Source of the DNA: Acanthosoma haemorrhoidale
Taxonomy: Eukaryota; Arthropoda; Insecta; Hemiptera; Acanthosomatidae
Direction: 5' to 3'
DNA: 64,000 nt
Assembly: GCA_930367205.1 (NCBI GenBank)
Contig: OV884009.1
Coordinates: forward strand, 101,515,189 to 101,579,188
Shown here: piece after piece, positions 1 through 9,604 of the stretch
Layout of the letters: each line of letters opens with the position of its first letter
How positions within the stretch are numbered: position 1 is the stretch's first letter
Program-made: the position numbers and the translations under genes
The notes under the pieces: model-generated
What the model saw: the letters and a program-made list of their open reading frames with translations, nothing else
What the model was told of the DNA's origin: nothing
Databases searched by the model: none

Positions 1-519
1 TCTGAACTCGGGAAATAAGATCATGTTCACTCTACGTAGCTTTCGATAATTATAATTATGCTACTCAAGACATCTTAAAAAAAAAAAGTATTTCGTATAA
101 CACAAATGTACACTTAGATGTGGTTATAAGCTAAGAGCATACTAGAAAAATGAATGCTTGAAGGGAACAACAAACCTTCTTGAACGGCTGTATCTATACA
201 TACATATAAATGGTAACAGTAAATATTAATAGTGTGGGAAACAAATAGTTCAGAAGGGGATCTGGGAAAGGAAGCGAATGTTTGAGTAAGCTATTGAGAG
301 CTACAATAGAGAATTATCAGTGATTTCTATGAAATCACAAGTTAAGTGAAATATCTCTACTGAAGCAATTGTCATTGTTAACAGTGTGATTAAACTTATT
401 ACATAACTGACGATTGACTTTGCCTTTGAGGATGCTTCTACGTCAGATTGAAGACATCGACGTACACTTGTAAGATTGAAATTTTATTTGTATCTAGTTA
501 GATAGGTGTGATTTGTTCA
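1..519. other. Unique AT-rich sequence
   Basis: No coding region, RNA gene or repeat that recurs elsewhere in the window was seen here. Confidence 0.5.
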
Positions 520-655
520 TCATTTTGATTAATTTGTCACCACGTTAATTTATTAAGGTAAATTACTTTGGGCTTAGATTCAATTGGGACCAACTGTAAG
601 TAAATTTACTATTTGAGTAAAGTATAATTTTGTACAACTTAACGCTAATGCAATA
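520..655 (+). repeat. Dispersed repeat E, copy 1
   Basis: This stretch matches the reverse complement of 16396-16508. Shared landmarks, in order, are a 'caccacg.taatttattaaggtaaatta' block, 'gggctt.gattcaattgggacca', and 'gtacaacttaacgctaatgcaata'. Small indels separate the copies. It has no coding potential and its class is unknown. A short non-autonomous element or fragment is the simplest reading. Confidence 0.6.
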
Positions 656-659
656 CGCT

Positions 660-1654
660 CAAGAGGTAAGTCAGGTAAACAGATAAACGGATATATGTGT
701 CCTTAAAAAAGATATATCTTTATTTATCGCCTTGTTTTGTGTATTCGAACATTTTTTTTTTTCGCTTTCAACTGATACCTTAATACGGACTACCAACCAG
801 TCATGTTAGTTACAAAATACCCACCGGTGGTTGGTAAGTAGACCCCAAGGAGAACAACTCCGAATCGTCAAAACAGCGACTGATTGTAGTTTTGGAAGAC
901 ATCCGAATGCAAGAGACTTTCATACTGAATATAAAAATGCTTGAACTGTGTCGCTTAGGAAATCAGATATTTAGAGAAAAACAAAATAGTATGCATGTAT
1001 TATTTGGGAATTTTGATAAATTTACACATTTTCAAAGCTCTGTAGCCCGGTTCCTTTTGGGTTTATTAAAAATACGTTTCTCGCAAACTTGTTAGCAAAT
1101 TATGAGCTGTTAAATTTTGAACATGACCATGTTTTACGTACATCACTTAGGAAAAGGAAATATTTAGCGTAAACCTAAAAATGTGTATTGGTATGCCTAA
1201 AATGGGAGCTATGATTCAGGTTCTCTAAAACGACATTGTCTTAAGTCCTGTACCGAACCTCTTAAACAAAACCTATCATGCAAATAATCGATGGTAAAGG
1301 TATTTCGCTCTTGATGACTCCGCTACTAAAGAAGATTGTCCACCTCTGAGGTTATATTGAGCGTTTAACGATCTAAGTAAATTCGTAGAGTTATCTTGTT
1401 GCATATCCCAACATCTACAAATAAACATACTTATGGTATTGTTATATGAATATTGCACATATATACCTTTTTTTTTATAAATGTACGTAAACATCAAAAT
1501 TCCTTATGTATCTAACTTGAATTAAAATGTACCAATTCATAAAAATGAATTGATTTTATAGCAGTTTATGGCAGACCTTATTAATCTAATGCAATCTATT
1601 TCTATTTCAACAGCTGGTACCATAGGTTGAAATGCAGACATTTATTATTACAAC
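660..1654. other. Unique AT-rich sequence
   Basis: Only short frames occur (for example 892-1095 on + and 1276-1497 on -). They have no recognisable domain and no splice context. Nothing else was seen. Confidence 0.5.
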
Positions 1655-1674
1655 ATATATCTATTTACAACAGA
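1655..1674 (+). repeat. Target-site duplication, left
   Basis: The 20 bases atatatctatttacaacaga are repeated exactly at 2142-2161 and directly flank the Jockey-A copy. Confidence 0.88.
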
Positions 1675-2141
1675 CTTCTAAGTTCATGAAATTCCATAGT
1701 AACCTATCCGACCACCCTAATCCCCTCTCACAGTCATTGTACTGCGCCACTCATCACTATAATCTTCTTTAGAGACTAAAACGGCAATGGCCTCGTGACC
1801 TGCTATAAATGCTTAACAGAGGGAATCCTGGCAATGGCCAGTTTCTCCAATCATGTCCTGAGCGTATGTGGCTCTCGCGTTCTTTATCAGCCTCCGCTGG
1901 CTTGTATCCGGTGACGCGGCTGACAGAGGAGCGTGAGGACTTCCCAAGACTCCGCTTCCTCTTTCGCATGCGAGGGAGGTGACAACCATGTGGATTTGGG
2001 AGGTCTTTGGGCTGTTTGTAAAGACTGTATGAATGAGCGAGTGAATGAAAATTGTAAATAGGGTCTGAATGAAAACATTACCACAATTGCTTATTGCCCA
2101 ATGAGGAAGATTGTAATTTTATCATAATAAAGCTGATTATT
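1675..2141 (+). mobile_element. Jockey-A LINE copy, 3' end, with 20-bp target-site duplication
   Basis: This is a 5'-truncated copy of the window's main non-LTR retrotransposon. It opens with the last ~40 codons of the reverse transcriptase protein. The frame reads KFMKFHSNLSDHPNP near its start and RLKRQWPRDLL then stop (ending near 1806), a C-terminal signature of Jockey-clade proteins. One in-frame stop interrupts it. A ~330-bp 3' UTR follows and ends near an AATAAA-containing tail. The copy is bounded by a perfect 20-bp direct repeat at 1655-1674 and 2142-2161, the mark of target-primed insertion. It also forms the left end of a large palindrome with 3379-3788. Confidence 0.88.
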
Positions 2142-2161
2142 ATATATCTATTTACAACAGA
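2142..2161 (+). repeat. Target-site duplication, right
   Basis: Exact copy of 1655-1674, directly after the Jockey-A 3' end. Confidence 0.88.
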
Positions 2162-2254
2162 TATTGGTAGATGATCGATCGGGCTTATCGATTTTACTTC
2201 GGATCGATTGCCCACGTATTATCTGTCTCGCCTTCCTCTTGTCTCTTCGAGCCA

Positions 2255-2600
2255 AGTATCCTTAACACTATCATGTTGTTACTTAATAAACGTTATAAAA
2301 ATAATATTAGCCCAGAGCCAGTGGCCCTCCCTACTACTATCATGTTAAGTTATATTACCAAATTGTACAAGCAGAACATAGATATAGTGCACCTACTGCT
2401 ATCATGCTAATAGCAATCGTAGGACAAATACAATTAGTAGGGTTTAGAGTTAGTGTCCCTACAACTATCAAGCTATGAACAATCGTAGGACAAATTTTAT
2501 TAGCTGACCATAGAGGCAGTACCCTTACTACAATCATTTTGTTATTAAACGTAATAAAAATTATATTAGCAGACTTTAGTGCCATTTTCTCCACTAGTAT
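2255..2600. repeat. 66-bp minisatellite, about five diverged units
   Basis: Units begin near 2255, 2320, 2386, 2452, 2518 and 2584 (partial), spaced almost exactly 66 bp. Each unit starts 'agt..cc.tac.actatca' and ends with a 'tattagc.ga.catag' block. Because 66 is divisible by three, short frames stay open across units on both strands. Those frames are by-products of the repeat. Confidence 0.82.
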
Positions 2601-2609
2601 CTTGTTATT

Positions 2610-2775
2610 GACGTGACCACTTCTTTAATCTTAGTTCTCTTACTGAGAATGTTGTAACATAGATTGCAGATGGCTGAGTGAACTCCATTTTAAATTGAAT
2701 CAAAATGAATGAAGGTAGAGGAGCTGTATTTGACACTAACATACGCGCTGGATCTGAATCGGACAGTGTGATATT
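2610..2775. repeat. Inverted-repeat arm, left (inner part of large palindrome)
   Basis: This segment is the reverse complement, with scattered mismatches, of about 3216-3378. Shared blocks include the 'gtagaggagctgtatttga' and 'gcgctggatctgaat' stretches. It is non-coding and not part of Jockey-A, so the inverted duplication is larger than the retroelement. Confidence 0.85.
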
Positions 2776-2782
2776 ATTTACA

Positions 2783-2826
2783 TATTGCGCAATGAGCCAG
2801 ATTGTAATTTTATCATAATGAAGTTG
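2783..2826 (+). mobile_element. Jockey-A 3' tip fragment
   Basis: About 44 bases match the terminal Jockey-A 3' UTR: a 'tattgc.caatgag.cag' block followed by 'attgtaattttatcataat'. It sits only in the left arm of the palindrome. Confidence 0.6.
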
Positions 2827-2987
2827 TAAAAAAATTTTAGAAAATCCATCACCTGTATTTGAATTAGCTTTGCTATTTTCCTTTTAGTCATTAGGTAATA
2901 CTTAATACACGAAAGAGAATGGTTTACACGAAGCGTTAACTTGTTTAATAGTATGGCCAAATGTAAATAATATTATTATTGTTGAAA

Positions 2988-3160
2988 AGGTTTTAAGAGG
3001 AATTATTGCATATTCAAGGTAGCACTTTTCACGAAAACCGTATATTAAAATTATTCTTACTTAAAATTTAAAATAACTGATACAATGTACGTCAAATAAA
3101 TTTAATATACGGTTTTCGTGAAAAGTGCCACCTTAAATATGCAATAATTCCGCTTAGAAC
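2988..3160. repeat. Central hairpin of the palindrome
   Basis: The arms at about 2988-3049 and 3099-3160 are inverted repeats of roughly 60 bp with few mismatches. They include exact 'cacttttcacgaaaaccgta' and its complement, around a ~50-bp AT-rich loop. The hairpin lies at the symmetry centre of the 1675-3788 palindrome. Confidence 0.85.
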
Positions 3161-3215
3161 CATTTTAAACGTCAAGATCTAAAATAGATAATATAGAGGG
3201 ATAAATTCATTATTT

Positions 3216-3378
3216 TATCACACTGTCCAATTCAGATCCAGCGCGTATGTTAGAGTCAAATACAGCTCCTCTACCTTCATTCATTCTGATTCAATTTAAA
3301 ATGGAGTTCACTTAGCCATCTGCAATCTATGTTACAACAGTCTCAGTAAGAGAACTAAGATTAATGAAGTGGTCAAGT
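3216..3378. repeat. Inverted-repeat arm, right (inner part of large palindrome)
   Basis: Reverse-complement counterpart of 2610-2775. It joins directly to the minus-strand Jockey-A copy. The 66-bp minisatellite and the terminal Jockey-A UTR of the left arm are missing here, so this arm looks internally deleted. Confidence 0.85.
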
Positions 3379-3788
3379 GGTTTTCATTTAGACCATATTT
3401 ACAATTTTCATTCACTCGCTCATTCATACAGTCTTTACAAACAGCCCAAAGACCTCCCAAATCCACATGGTTGAGGAAGCGGAGTCTTGGAAAGTCCTTA
3501 CGCTCCTCTGTCAGCCGCGTCACCGGATACGAGCCAACGGAGGTTGATAAAGAACGCGAGAGCCACATACGCGCAGGACATGATTGGAGAAACTGGCCAT
3601 TGCCAGGATTCCCTCTGTTAAGCATTTATAGCAGGTCACGAGGCCATTGCCGTTTTAGTCTCTGAAGAAGATTATAGTGATGAGTGGCGCACTACAATGA
3701 CTGTGAGAGGGGATTAGGGTGGTCGGATAGGTTACTATGGAATTTCATGAACTTGGAAGGGATGAGTTCAAGAATGTAGGGTATATTC
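3379..3788 (-). mobile_element. Jockey-A LINE copy, right palindrome arm
   Basis: Minus-strand copy with the RT C-terminus (SKFMKFHSNL-type frame near 3760 down to 3660) and most of the 3' UTR. It shares unusual variants with 1675-2141 that other copies lack, such as 'cccctctcacag' for the usual 'cccctagcacag', 'aagactgtatg' for 'aatactgtatg', and 'gacagaggag'. It nevertheless reaches ~30 bp further toward the element's 5' end than the left copy. About 20 bp of UTR centred on the usual 'cctccctcgcatgcg' block are deleted. Confidence 0.82.
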
Positions 3789-4360
3789 ATTTTCTAAAAT
3801 AAAAACGAACTACGCAGTTGAAGAGAATGGTGTCAAGTTCAGTTGATAAGTGGAGCAGCTGCTTACTCAAGTCAAATTGATGTTTGAGTGGCTATTCCAT
3901 GGATGGAGTCTTGCACCAATTCAGTTCAGCTTCTAGTATTTTTTAAATCCAAATTATCGAAGAAGTAATTATTAGATATATTTTAGCGGCAGAGCTATAT
4001 ATAGCCTAACCTTAGATAGCCTCAGTGTGAGCTCGGGGCACTGGAAAGGAAAGGAGTCAGATATATGGAAGATATTACCCATCACTGAGCCCTTGTGAAG
4101 GTCATAGACCATCTACCTCTTACTCCACCACCCCAAGATTTGAGGGACCTCAAGACTTTCCTCGTGACGTCTCAACAACGTTGACAGCCTATCATACCGA
4201 GTAATATAAATTAATTATCTAGACGTTGTGATGAATGTTATGTTTAATGTGTTAGGACTTTAGCAGGCTGTAGTTATAGAACTTAAATAAAATCCTGATA
4301 GCAACTTTTATTCATCCCGTGTTTTAGGTAAGGTAGAATAAGAGACCCAATAATGCTAAA
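3789..4360. other. Unique sequence
   Basis: No gene or recurring repeat was recognised. Confidence 0.45.
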
Positions 4361-4368
4361 AATATACA

Positions 4369-4402
4369 ATAGAACCTCGCTAATCCGACCTCCGCTCATC
4401 AT
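4369..4402 (+). repeat. Possible pogo/Tigger-like terminal inverted repeat
   Basis: The sequence 'aatagaacctcgctaatccg' resembles termini of pogo/Tigger-type Tc1-mariner elements, which typically read C-A-G-T-x-GAACCTCG-x-TAATCCG. No matching second end or transposase was found, so this is a weak, single-ended call. Confidence 0.25.
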
Positions 4403-4904
4403 ATCGTGATCCCTACTGTATACTCAATATGCTCAGAACCCCATGCCACGGAATCGGCGAGTTAACGGTGAGAATTTCTCCGAAAACGTTATTTTAATTC
4501 AAACTATTTCCTTTCAGTTTTTTTCGAACTTGCTATCGTGAAGTTAAGTCTAAATTCTCAAGGGCAATGACACACAAGTCTGTTTTGACCGAATCGTTTC
4601 CCAAGTGGAAAATCATGTCGAGTGGTCGTTTAGTTGCAATGAACGGGTGATGACAGATCGAGCGATCCAAACCACCTGGTGGCTGCAAATCCTTTTTGTT
4701 GAGTACAAAATTAAAGACCTCAACGTTTTGATAAATAGTCTTCTGTGGACTACAATTAATATAGCATAAAGTCTTTAAAACAGTTATGAAAATGATTTTG
4801 CCAGGCATAGCTAAATTCTGAATTGCACCTTTTATTTTTATTTAAATTAAAAGGTTAAATTTTTATTTTGGTCCTGTGGAAGCTCTCAACTGAAATCATT
4901 GATG

Positions 4905-4980
4905 ACCAATCAAACAGAGGCATGTCTGCCCTCGTATAAAGGGGCTTATGAGAGATCCAGATCTCGAGAGGAGTTCAAAC
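4905..4980 (+). promoter_or_regulatory. Candidate core promoter (CCAAT plus TATA)
   Basis: A CCAAT motif at 4906-4910 lies ~25 bp upstream of a strong TATAAAGG at 4935-4942, with a TCA-containing initiator-like stretch around 4974. The segment is less AT-rich than its surroundings. No convincing open frame follows within several hundred bases. It could be a host promoter with a non-coding first exon, part of an LTR, or chance. Confidence 0.3.
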
Positions 4981-5920
4981 GAGTCTGAGCTGGCTGGGAG
5001 CTATTTAAAAAACTCGTGATTAGTTTCCTGTTGATGAACTAAAAATCTATGTAACCTTGGATACAATACGTCTCTTGAAACACACCGTTTAATGAACAAT
5101 TTTAATAATGACTTTTGTGTTAATGATGAGTTTTGTTTGAAAGGTGGCAGTCAATTACTCTGAAAGGATCATTCACATCACAAAACAAAATGACAAGAGA
5201 CATTACAGAAAATTATGTTGAATGTTTTTTATTCTTTAATGTACTAAAAAAATATTGCACAATATTTAATTCTCAACGAAAATAGAAGCAAAAAAGAGAA
5301 AAAAGGGCGAAAAAATATCTTAAGAGTTAAGGGATTCGGTTAAAATAATCATTGGATAATGTTACTCGTGAGAAAAAATGTAGGCATGCATAGAAATCGT
5401 TAATTGTACTTACCAAGAAGCTCCGATTACTGCGACTGAAAAGGAGGTAGATCAGAAAAATGGTCGAGGAAGGAAAAATATATGGTAAAAAAGGACGATG
5501 TACCTTATGACAGTCAACCAGAAGCCTCGTGTTTAGATGAAGAATGTACATACAGCAATGCCAACGGATTCTCAGGCCCCAATATCCCATGAAGGGGGAA
5601 AATTCCGATAAAGACAAAGACGAAAAGGTGAAGCGTGATTTCGCGATGATCGAATAAAACGGTTTAACAGAAGATGGGAATAGTTAACTAATTTCGTTTT
5701 CGGGAAAGTTTCAAAAATCACAGAGAAATGTAAAACCAGAGCAGACCAAACTGATGGGTTGGCGCAGGTGTACGCCACCCCTTTCCTGTTCACGGCCAAA
5801 CATAATTATAAATGAAACCTGTATGGCTCAGCATGGTCACTTTTTTTAAATTATAGATAGGTCTGTGTATTGATATATAAAAATAAGAACGACGTAATTA
5901 CTTATCACGCTGAGTTTTTA
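4981..5920. other. AT-rich sequence without supported features
   Basis: Short minus-strand frames at 5327-5799 overlap one another in different frames and show no recognisable domain. Nothing else was seen. Confidence 0.4.
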
Positions 5921-5922
5921 AT

Positions 5923-6032
5923 CCAGTGGCCCTTGTTAGATTCCCGGCTCCTCCATTTTCCTTCTTTGGGGAATGGGTCTAGACGAGGCTCAGTCAGCCT
6001 CATGAGGATAAACGAGTAGCTAAGAGATATAC
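5923..6032 (+). mobile_element. SINE-like element, degenerate copy
   Basis: It aligns with 21767-21930: a truncated 'ccagtgg' box-A-like start, a 'gattcccggc' box-B-like remnant, then 'ttttccttctttggggaatgggtc' and the shared tail 'agcct.atgaggataaa.gagtagc'. The region between the two promoter boxes is deleted. Recurrence of tRNA-like head plus unrelated tail supports a tRNA-derived SINE. Confidence 0.6.
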
Positions 6033-6224
6033 AAGTAGTAAACACAGATACAATTATTAAAACAGAGACTATAGTTGATATGTTACACCCAAGCACTAAC
6101 CGCAGTAGTTTGTGTCGCCCCATTGATTTGTTAATATGTTTTGTTCACTTTATTGTATGTATATCTATACCTGCCTAAACCTATTGAAAGATTAGTTCAA
6201 TCACAAATCTCCGATTCCCTTGAA

Positions 6225-6426
6225 TAGTCCCAACTTCTTTATACTTTCTAATCTGGTCCTTGTTACTCCACACAATCAGCACTGGACAATAAACTAGTAA
6301 CTCATGCTGCTATTAATAAAGGAACGTTAAGCGTGCTAATTCTCCTAGATTTCTCCAAAGTATTTGATACCATAGACCATGCAGCCCTTCTTTTCAAGCG
6401 TAGCTCAGTTATCGAGCATTTCTCCC
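6225..6426 (+). pseudogene. LINE reverse transcriptase shard
   Basis: The plus strand reads LILLDFSKVFDTIDHAALL around 6335-6395. This is the conserved LDFSKAFDTxDH block (RT motif A region) of Jockey/CR1-type non-LTR retrotransposons. Upstream residues (TQSA...THAAINKG) fit the preceding region with frame damage. The shard is cut at its 3' side by the LTR-like repeat starting at 6427. It encodes no functional product. Confidence 0.75.
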
Positions 6427-7264
6427 TGTAGCGACCGCTAACTACATAAGATAAATTACCCTCTACTCTATTGTACATATTGTAAATTAGTTATAATATG
6501 TTGTAATTTAAATTAAACCAATTAAAATAATATTACCAAACCACAAAGGCACATCAGTGTAAATATTGTAAACAATAAATGAAATAGCAGCAGACGAGTT
6601 CACAGGCAGCCCATAGAACCCCATGGGTGGTAGCCCTTCCGTGGTTGCAGGTATCGCCTGCAATGTGATTGGTTAAAATAAAACCCCAGCTCATTGACAG
6701 TTTTGGGCTATATACCCCCTAGTTTTAGCTAACAATGACTTGCAGCTGCCCTGATGTTTTAAGATATTCCATTCTCATTCATGAAACCCTTTACCATTCT
6801 CTGCTAACCTTTTTACATTTTGGTCCGGCATTTTCAAACCCTGCACCTTCCTAACGGGATTCTCTGTATTGGTCTCGATAAAACTAGCACATCCTTGGAA
6901 GGGATCCCTTCTATTCATACAACGATCTGTGGGGCTCTACAAGCATACCTAGTAGCGTCTCCCCCAGCGGTCCAGTTTGCCTCTTTCTGGTTCACACTCG
7001 CCTTTGGGATCCGAACGGTTTTCACTTACCCCCAGATACCTAGTGTAATCTCGTGGTCATGCCAAGACCACGTAAAATACCTATAAAACCTAGCCTTTAC
7101 CTCTTCTCCTGAACATAGTGCACTCTCGGAGGACTTACCTATCAGTTATGGAGTCAGATAGCTCAATAGCATGACCCGTCACCAATCAATCGTCCAAGTG
7201 ACTATTCAACTCTCTTTCCGCCACCAGGACATAGACGTGAAGGCCTCCTCGTGACGACCCGACA
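6427..7264 (+). mobile_element. Solo-LTR-like repeat D, copy 1
   Basis: This 838-bp unit begins TGTAGCGACCGC and ends GACGACCCGACA. It matches 46693-47562 along its length and matches part of 24983-25265 in reverse. The TG...CA ends, an inverted CCAAT (ATTGG near 6668) and a TATATA box near 6709 fit an LTR with a U3 promoter. No matching second LTR or internal region is adjacent, and the 5-bp flanks do not match, so it is probably a solo LTR with altered flanks. The open frame at 6820-7086 lies inside it and is not considered a gene. Confidence 0.7.
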
Positions 7265-7289
7265 TTGCTTTTTCTGGTTTATATTTCTC

Positions 7290-7660
7290 TGTTTTCACTT
7301 TGTTTGTAATATTGCTGATGTTGCCCTCTTTAAAAAAATTAACTCTCTTTCAGAATACGGTAGTATAGCGGAACTTGAGATTGGAAAATCATATACAATT
7401 CTCAAAATTGAAAAAAGTAATACAAAATTCGGGGATGCTATATTACCACTTTATTCTGGTTAGAGGAACACAATTTACCAGGGAGATATACTCATTAGTT
7501 TAAGGATGATGAAATAGCCAAGAACAGAAGTGGCTAGTAGATGTAGTTTTTTTATTACTATTTTTGTAGTAGGTTATCAATCTGGTAAAAAAAAACTATT
7601 TCATTTCAGGCCAGCTCATTATATATGAAGGGAAGGTAAAAACATGTATAAAATACGTTT
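7290..7660 (+). pseudogene. Remnant of a protein with an NTKFG motif, family unnamed
   Basis: An open frame ending at 7463 contains AELEIGKSYTILKIEKSNTK followed by FGDAI (about residues 40-64). After a stop, a shifted frame continues with NLPGRYT, FKDDEIAK and, near 7618, LIYEGKVKTCIKY. The pattern looks like one short protein broken by stops and frameshifts: a beta-rich start, then L-P-x-R-Y, then F-x-D-x-E-I. From memory, similar sequences occur in uncharacterised invertebrate proteins, some possibly transposon-borne, but no family can be named with certainty. The apparent N-terminus runs back into the LTR-like repeat and is probably not native. Confidence 0.4.
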
Positions 7661-7773
7661 CATAGAAATTAAAGGAAAAAAAATTGATGTGTGTGTGTGT
7701 GCAGTTAATTTTATCATACAATTTAGACACTTTAACGCTGCGCGTAAGTTAATTTCGTCAAACCTAAACATAA

Positions 7774-8228
7774 ATGTCCTTTATGTGCAAGGTTTGTGGT
7801 CTCCTATATTATGATAGTCGTCACTGTTGTAGTTCGGGTATAGAGTATTATTTATGTCACATATGTGGTATCCTTGTTCAGAATTCTCTACAACTACTAA
7901 GTAGACACAAATGTTTCTTTCCGTTGCTGCTGCTGACGATCGGAAAGACATATGCAGTCACGTATACAGGCATAAAAGAACGTTAAAGAGACCTATAAAG
8001 GTATATCGAATAGTTAACTCTAATAATCAACCTGTGACATGGAAACAAGTAGCAACAATAGTAACCCGACGAAAACTGGGTGACATCCCTTCACTGAAGC
8101 TATACGGGTATAAAATTACAAACGACTTAAATCTCACTAATTGGCTTAGGTTTGCAGCAGCAGCAAACGTCAGAGGATTTTCTATCATAGTTACGTGTCA
8201 GGACCTACGGAGGCACAGTAGTCAATAC
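7774..8228 (+). pseudogene. Cysteine/histidine-rich protein remnant, function unknown
   Basis: Two overlapping plus-strand frames (7774-7986 and 7911-8228 onward) appear to be one sequence split by a frameshift near 7920-7970. The first part has CxxC pairs (FMCKVCG, YLCHICG) and downstream histidines like degenerate C2H2 zinc fingers. The second part is basic (RHKRTLKRPIKVYR) and continues to about residue 105 without a known domain. The last ~65 codons of the second frame, up to 8435, are antisense Jockey-A and do not belong to it. Placement 0.3 kb after the NTKFG remnant suggests a multi-gene mobile element, possibly Polinton-like, but this is inference. Confidence 0.4.
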
Positions 8229-8415
8229 ATCGATAAATGCCATACTGTCTCTGATACTGGAAGAGGAATGGAATTTAAAAAAACACTAGTAGACAGGACT
8301 TTCCCCTCTGCCAAAAAAGGTAATATAGGAACATTTTGCTTCATTAACTTTGATCCGCCATTGGCTGCTCCAATACTCGATCTCATCAAGGTGTTTTTGA
8401 AGGATATGCATTTGT
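8229..8415 (-). mobile_element. Jockey-A RT fragment
   Basis: Read on the minus strand this gives LQKHLDEIEYWSSQWRIKVN. It aligns with the LQKRIDEIEYW segment of the longer copy at 37862-39035 and with the start of the RT piece at 48012-48896. Both element ends are missing. Confidence 0.8.
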
Positions 8416-8435
8416 GTAAGTGCGAATACCATTAG

Positions 8436-9390
8436 AAGAATGTATAAGGAGTCGGGAGAATGGATTTATGTATTTTGTTTGTGGATAAGGTAGGAGACAA
8501 GATTTGTAAGAAGAAAGATGGGAGGAGTAATTAAGGTACTGGCATTGGGCCTCTGTAAGGAATGAAGTTAATAGGCTAGTCAGATCTGCTCCGAGATTGA
8601 AGGTGGAGGAAAATACGAATTATTGTATAATACAGGGGGGTTAGTGCTACTCCAGGTGTTCGCTCAAGCTTTGCAAAGAACAGCAGTAACGCCGTTTTAA
8701 TAGCTTCGTCTTGTTGCTTATACTCACGCTGCACGTTGGTTATTTCTTAAACTTAGTATCCTAGTGCGGTGAGCTCATTCATTGGCTGGTGTAGTAAGAT
8801 GTAGGTTACTGATCACCATCCATAGCGATCTCTCTTGCTTTAGCTGATACATATGGAAGCGAGCCTTAGTATCTTCTAAATATTTTAGGATAGCTCTATA
8901 CGTATCCGGGCTATCTGGAGAAACTTAGGTGTCTCGTGATTGATTGGGATGTGTGTATTTGTTCTTATTTATAATTTTTCTCAATTGTGAGCATTGAAAT
9001 TTAAAGTTGCTAATATTTCAGACAAATATTGATGGTGCTTTAGGTTTTTTTGGTGTCTGGACAGCTTAAATGTCCTCTACTTCAAAATGTTGCAGTACCT
9101 CGAAAATGTTAGGCGTGAAGAATGGGGACTCGTCGGCGGTTTCGTCTGTCTCTTTAGAAGTACTTTACTTGGCTTCGGTGTCATGTTTTCCATCGAAGTA
9201 GCTTCAGAAGAATTTAATTGTTTGTTGAAGAGGTGTGGTTTTCGCTTAATTTTCGATGGAGTAGGCATTGGGCCCAGAGACCTTGACCGTTTTTTATTTT
9301 GAGACATTAGTTGTTGATAGAAACGGATGTTTTATTATCGACAATATGTATCACTATTGGAATTTTTGTTGTATTATAATAAAAAATAAG
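8436..9390. other. AT-rich sequence without supported features
   Basis: Overlapping sense and antisense frames at 9077-9307 have no recognisable domain. Nothing else was seen. Confidence 0.4.
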
Positions 9391-9399
9391 TGTGGGTCG

Positions 9400-9490
9400 G
9401 AATTCTCAAATGCAGGACGTGTTGAACCAGAGACCACTGAGGTTCTGCCACTTAGCCACGGTCTATGTTGGTCTGGCTTTTCCTATTACC
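9400..9490 (-). mobile_element. tRNA-like SINE head or tRNA pseudogene
   Basis: On the minus strand a good box A (TGGCTAAGTGG, about 9447-9458) is followed ~30 bases later by a box-B-like GGTTCAA (about 9421-9428), the spacing of an internal Pol III promoter. No full cloverleaf can be drawn with confidence, and no second copy was found in the window. Confidence 0.35.
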
Positions 9491-9604
9491 CTGTTTCATC
9501 GGTGGCCTCACATTAAGCCACTCAATATGGCCGGCCTCTCTCTGAGATCTCCAACACACACTGAATATATACAGTCCCCAGCTTCTCAAATCAATCACCT
9601 GTAA

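Noticed and set aside
2171..2594. Overlapping 79-codon frames on opposite strands
   Set aside because: Products of the 66-bp minisatellite, whose length is a multiple of three.
6820..7086. 88-codon plus frame
   Set aside because: Lies within the LTR-like repeat and is not preserved in the copy at 46693-47562.
7911..8435. 174-codon plus frame as a single gene
   Set aside because: Its last third is antisense Jockey-A RT, and its start is frameshifted relative to the upstream Cys/His-rich frame.
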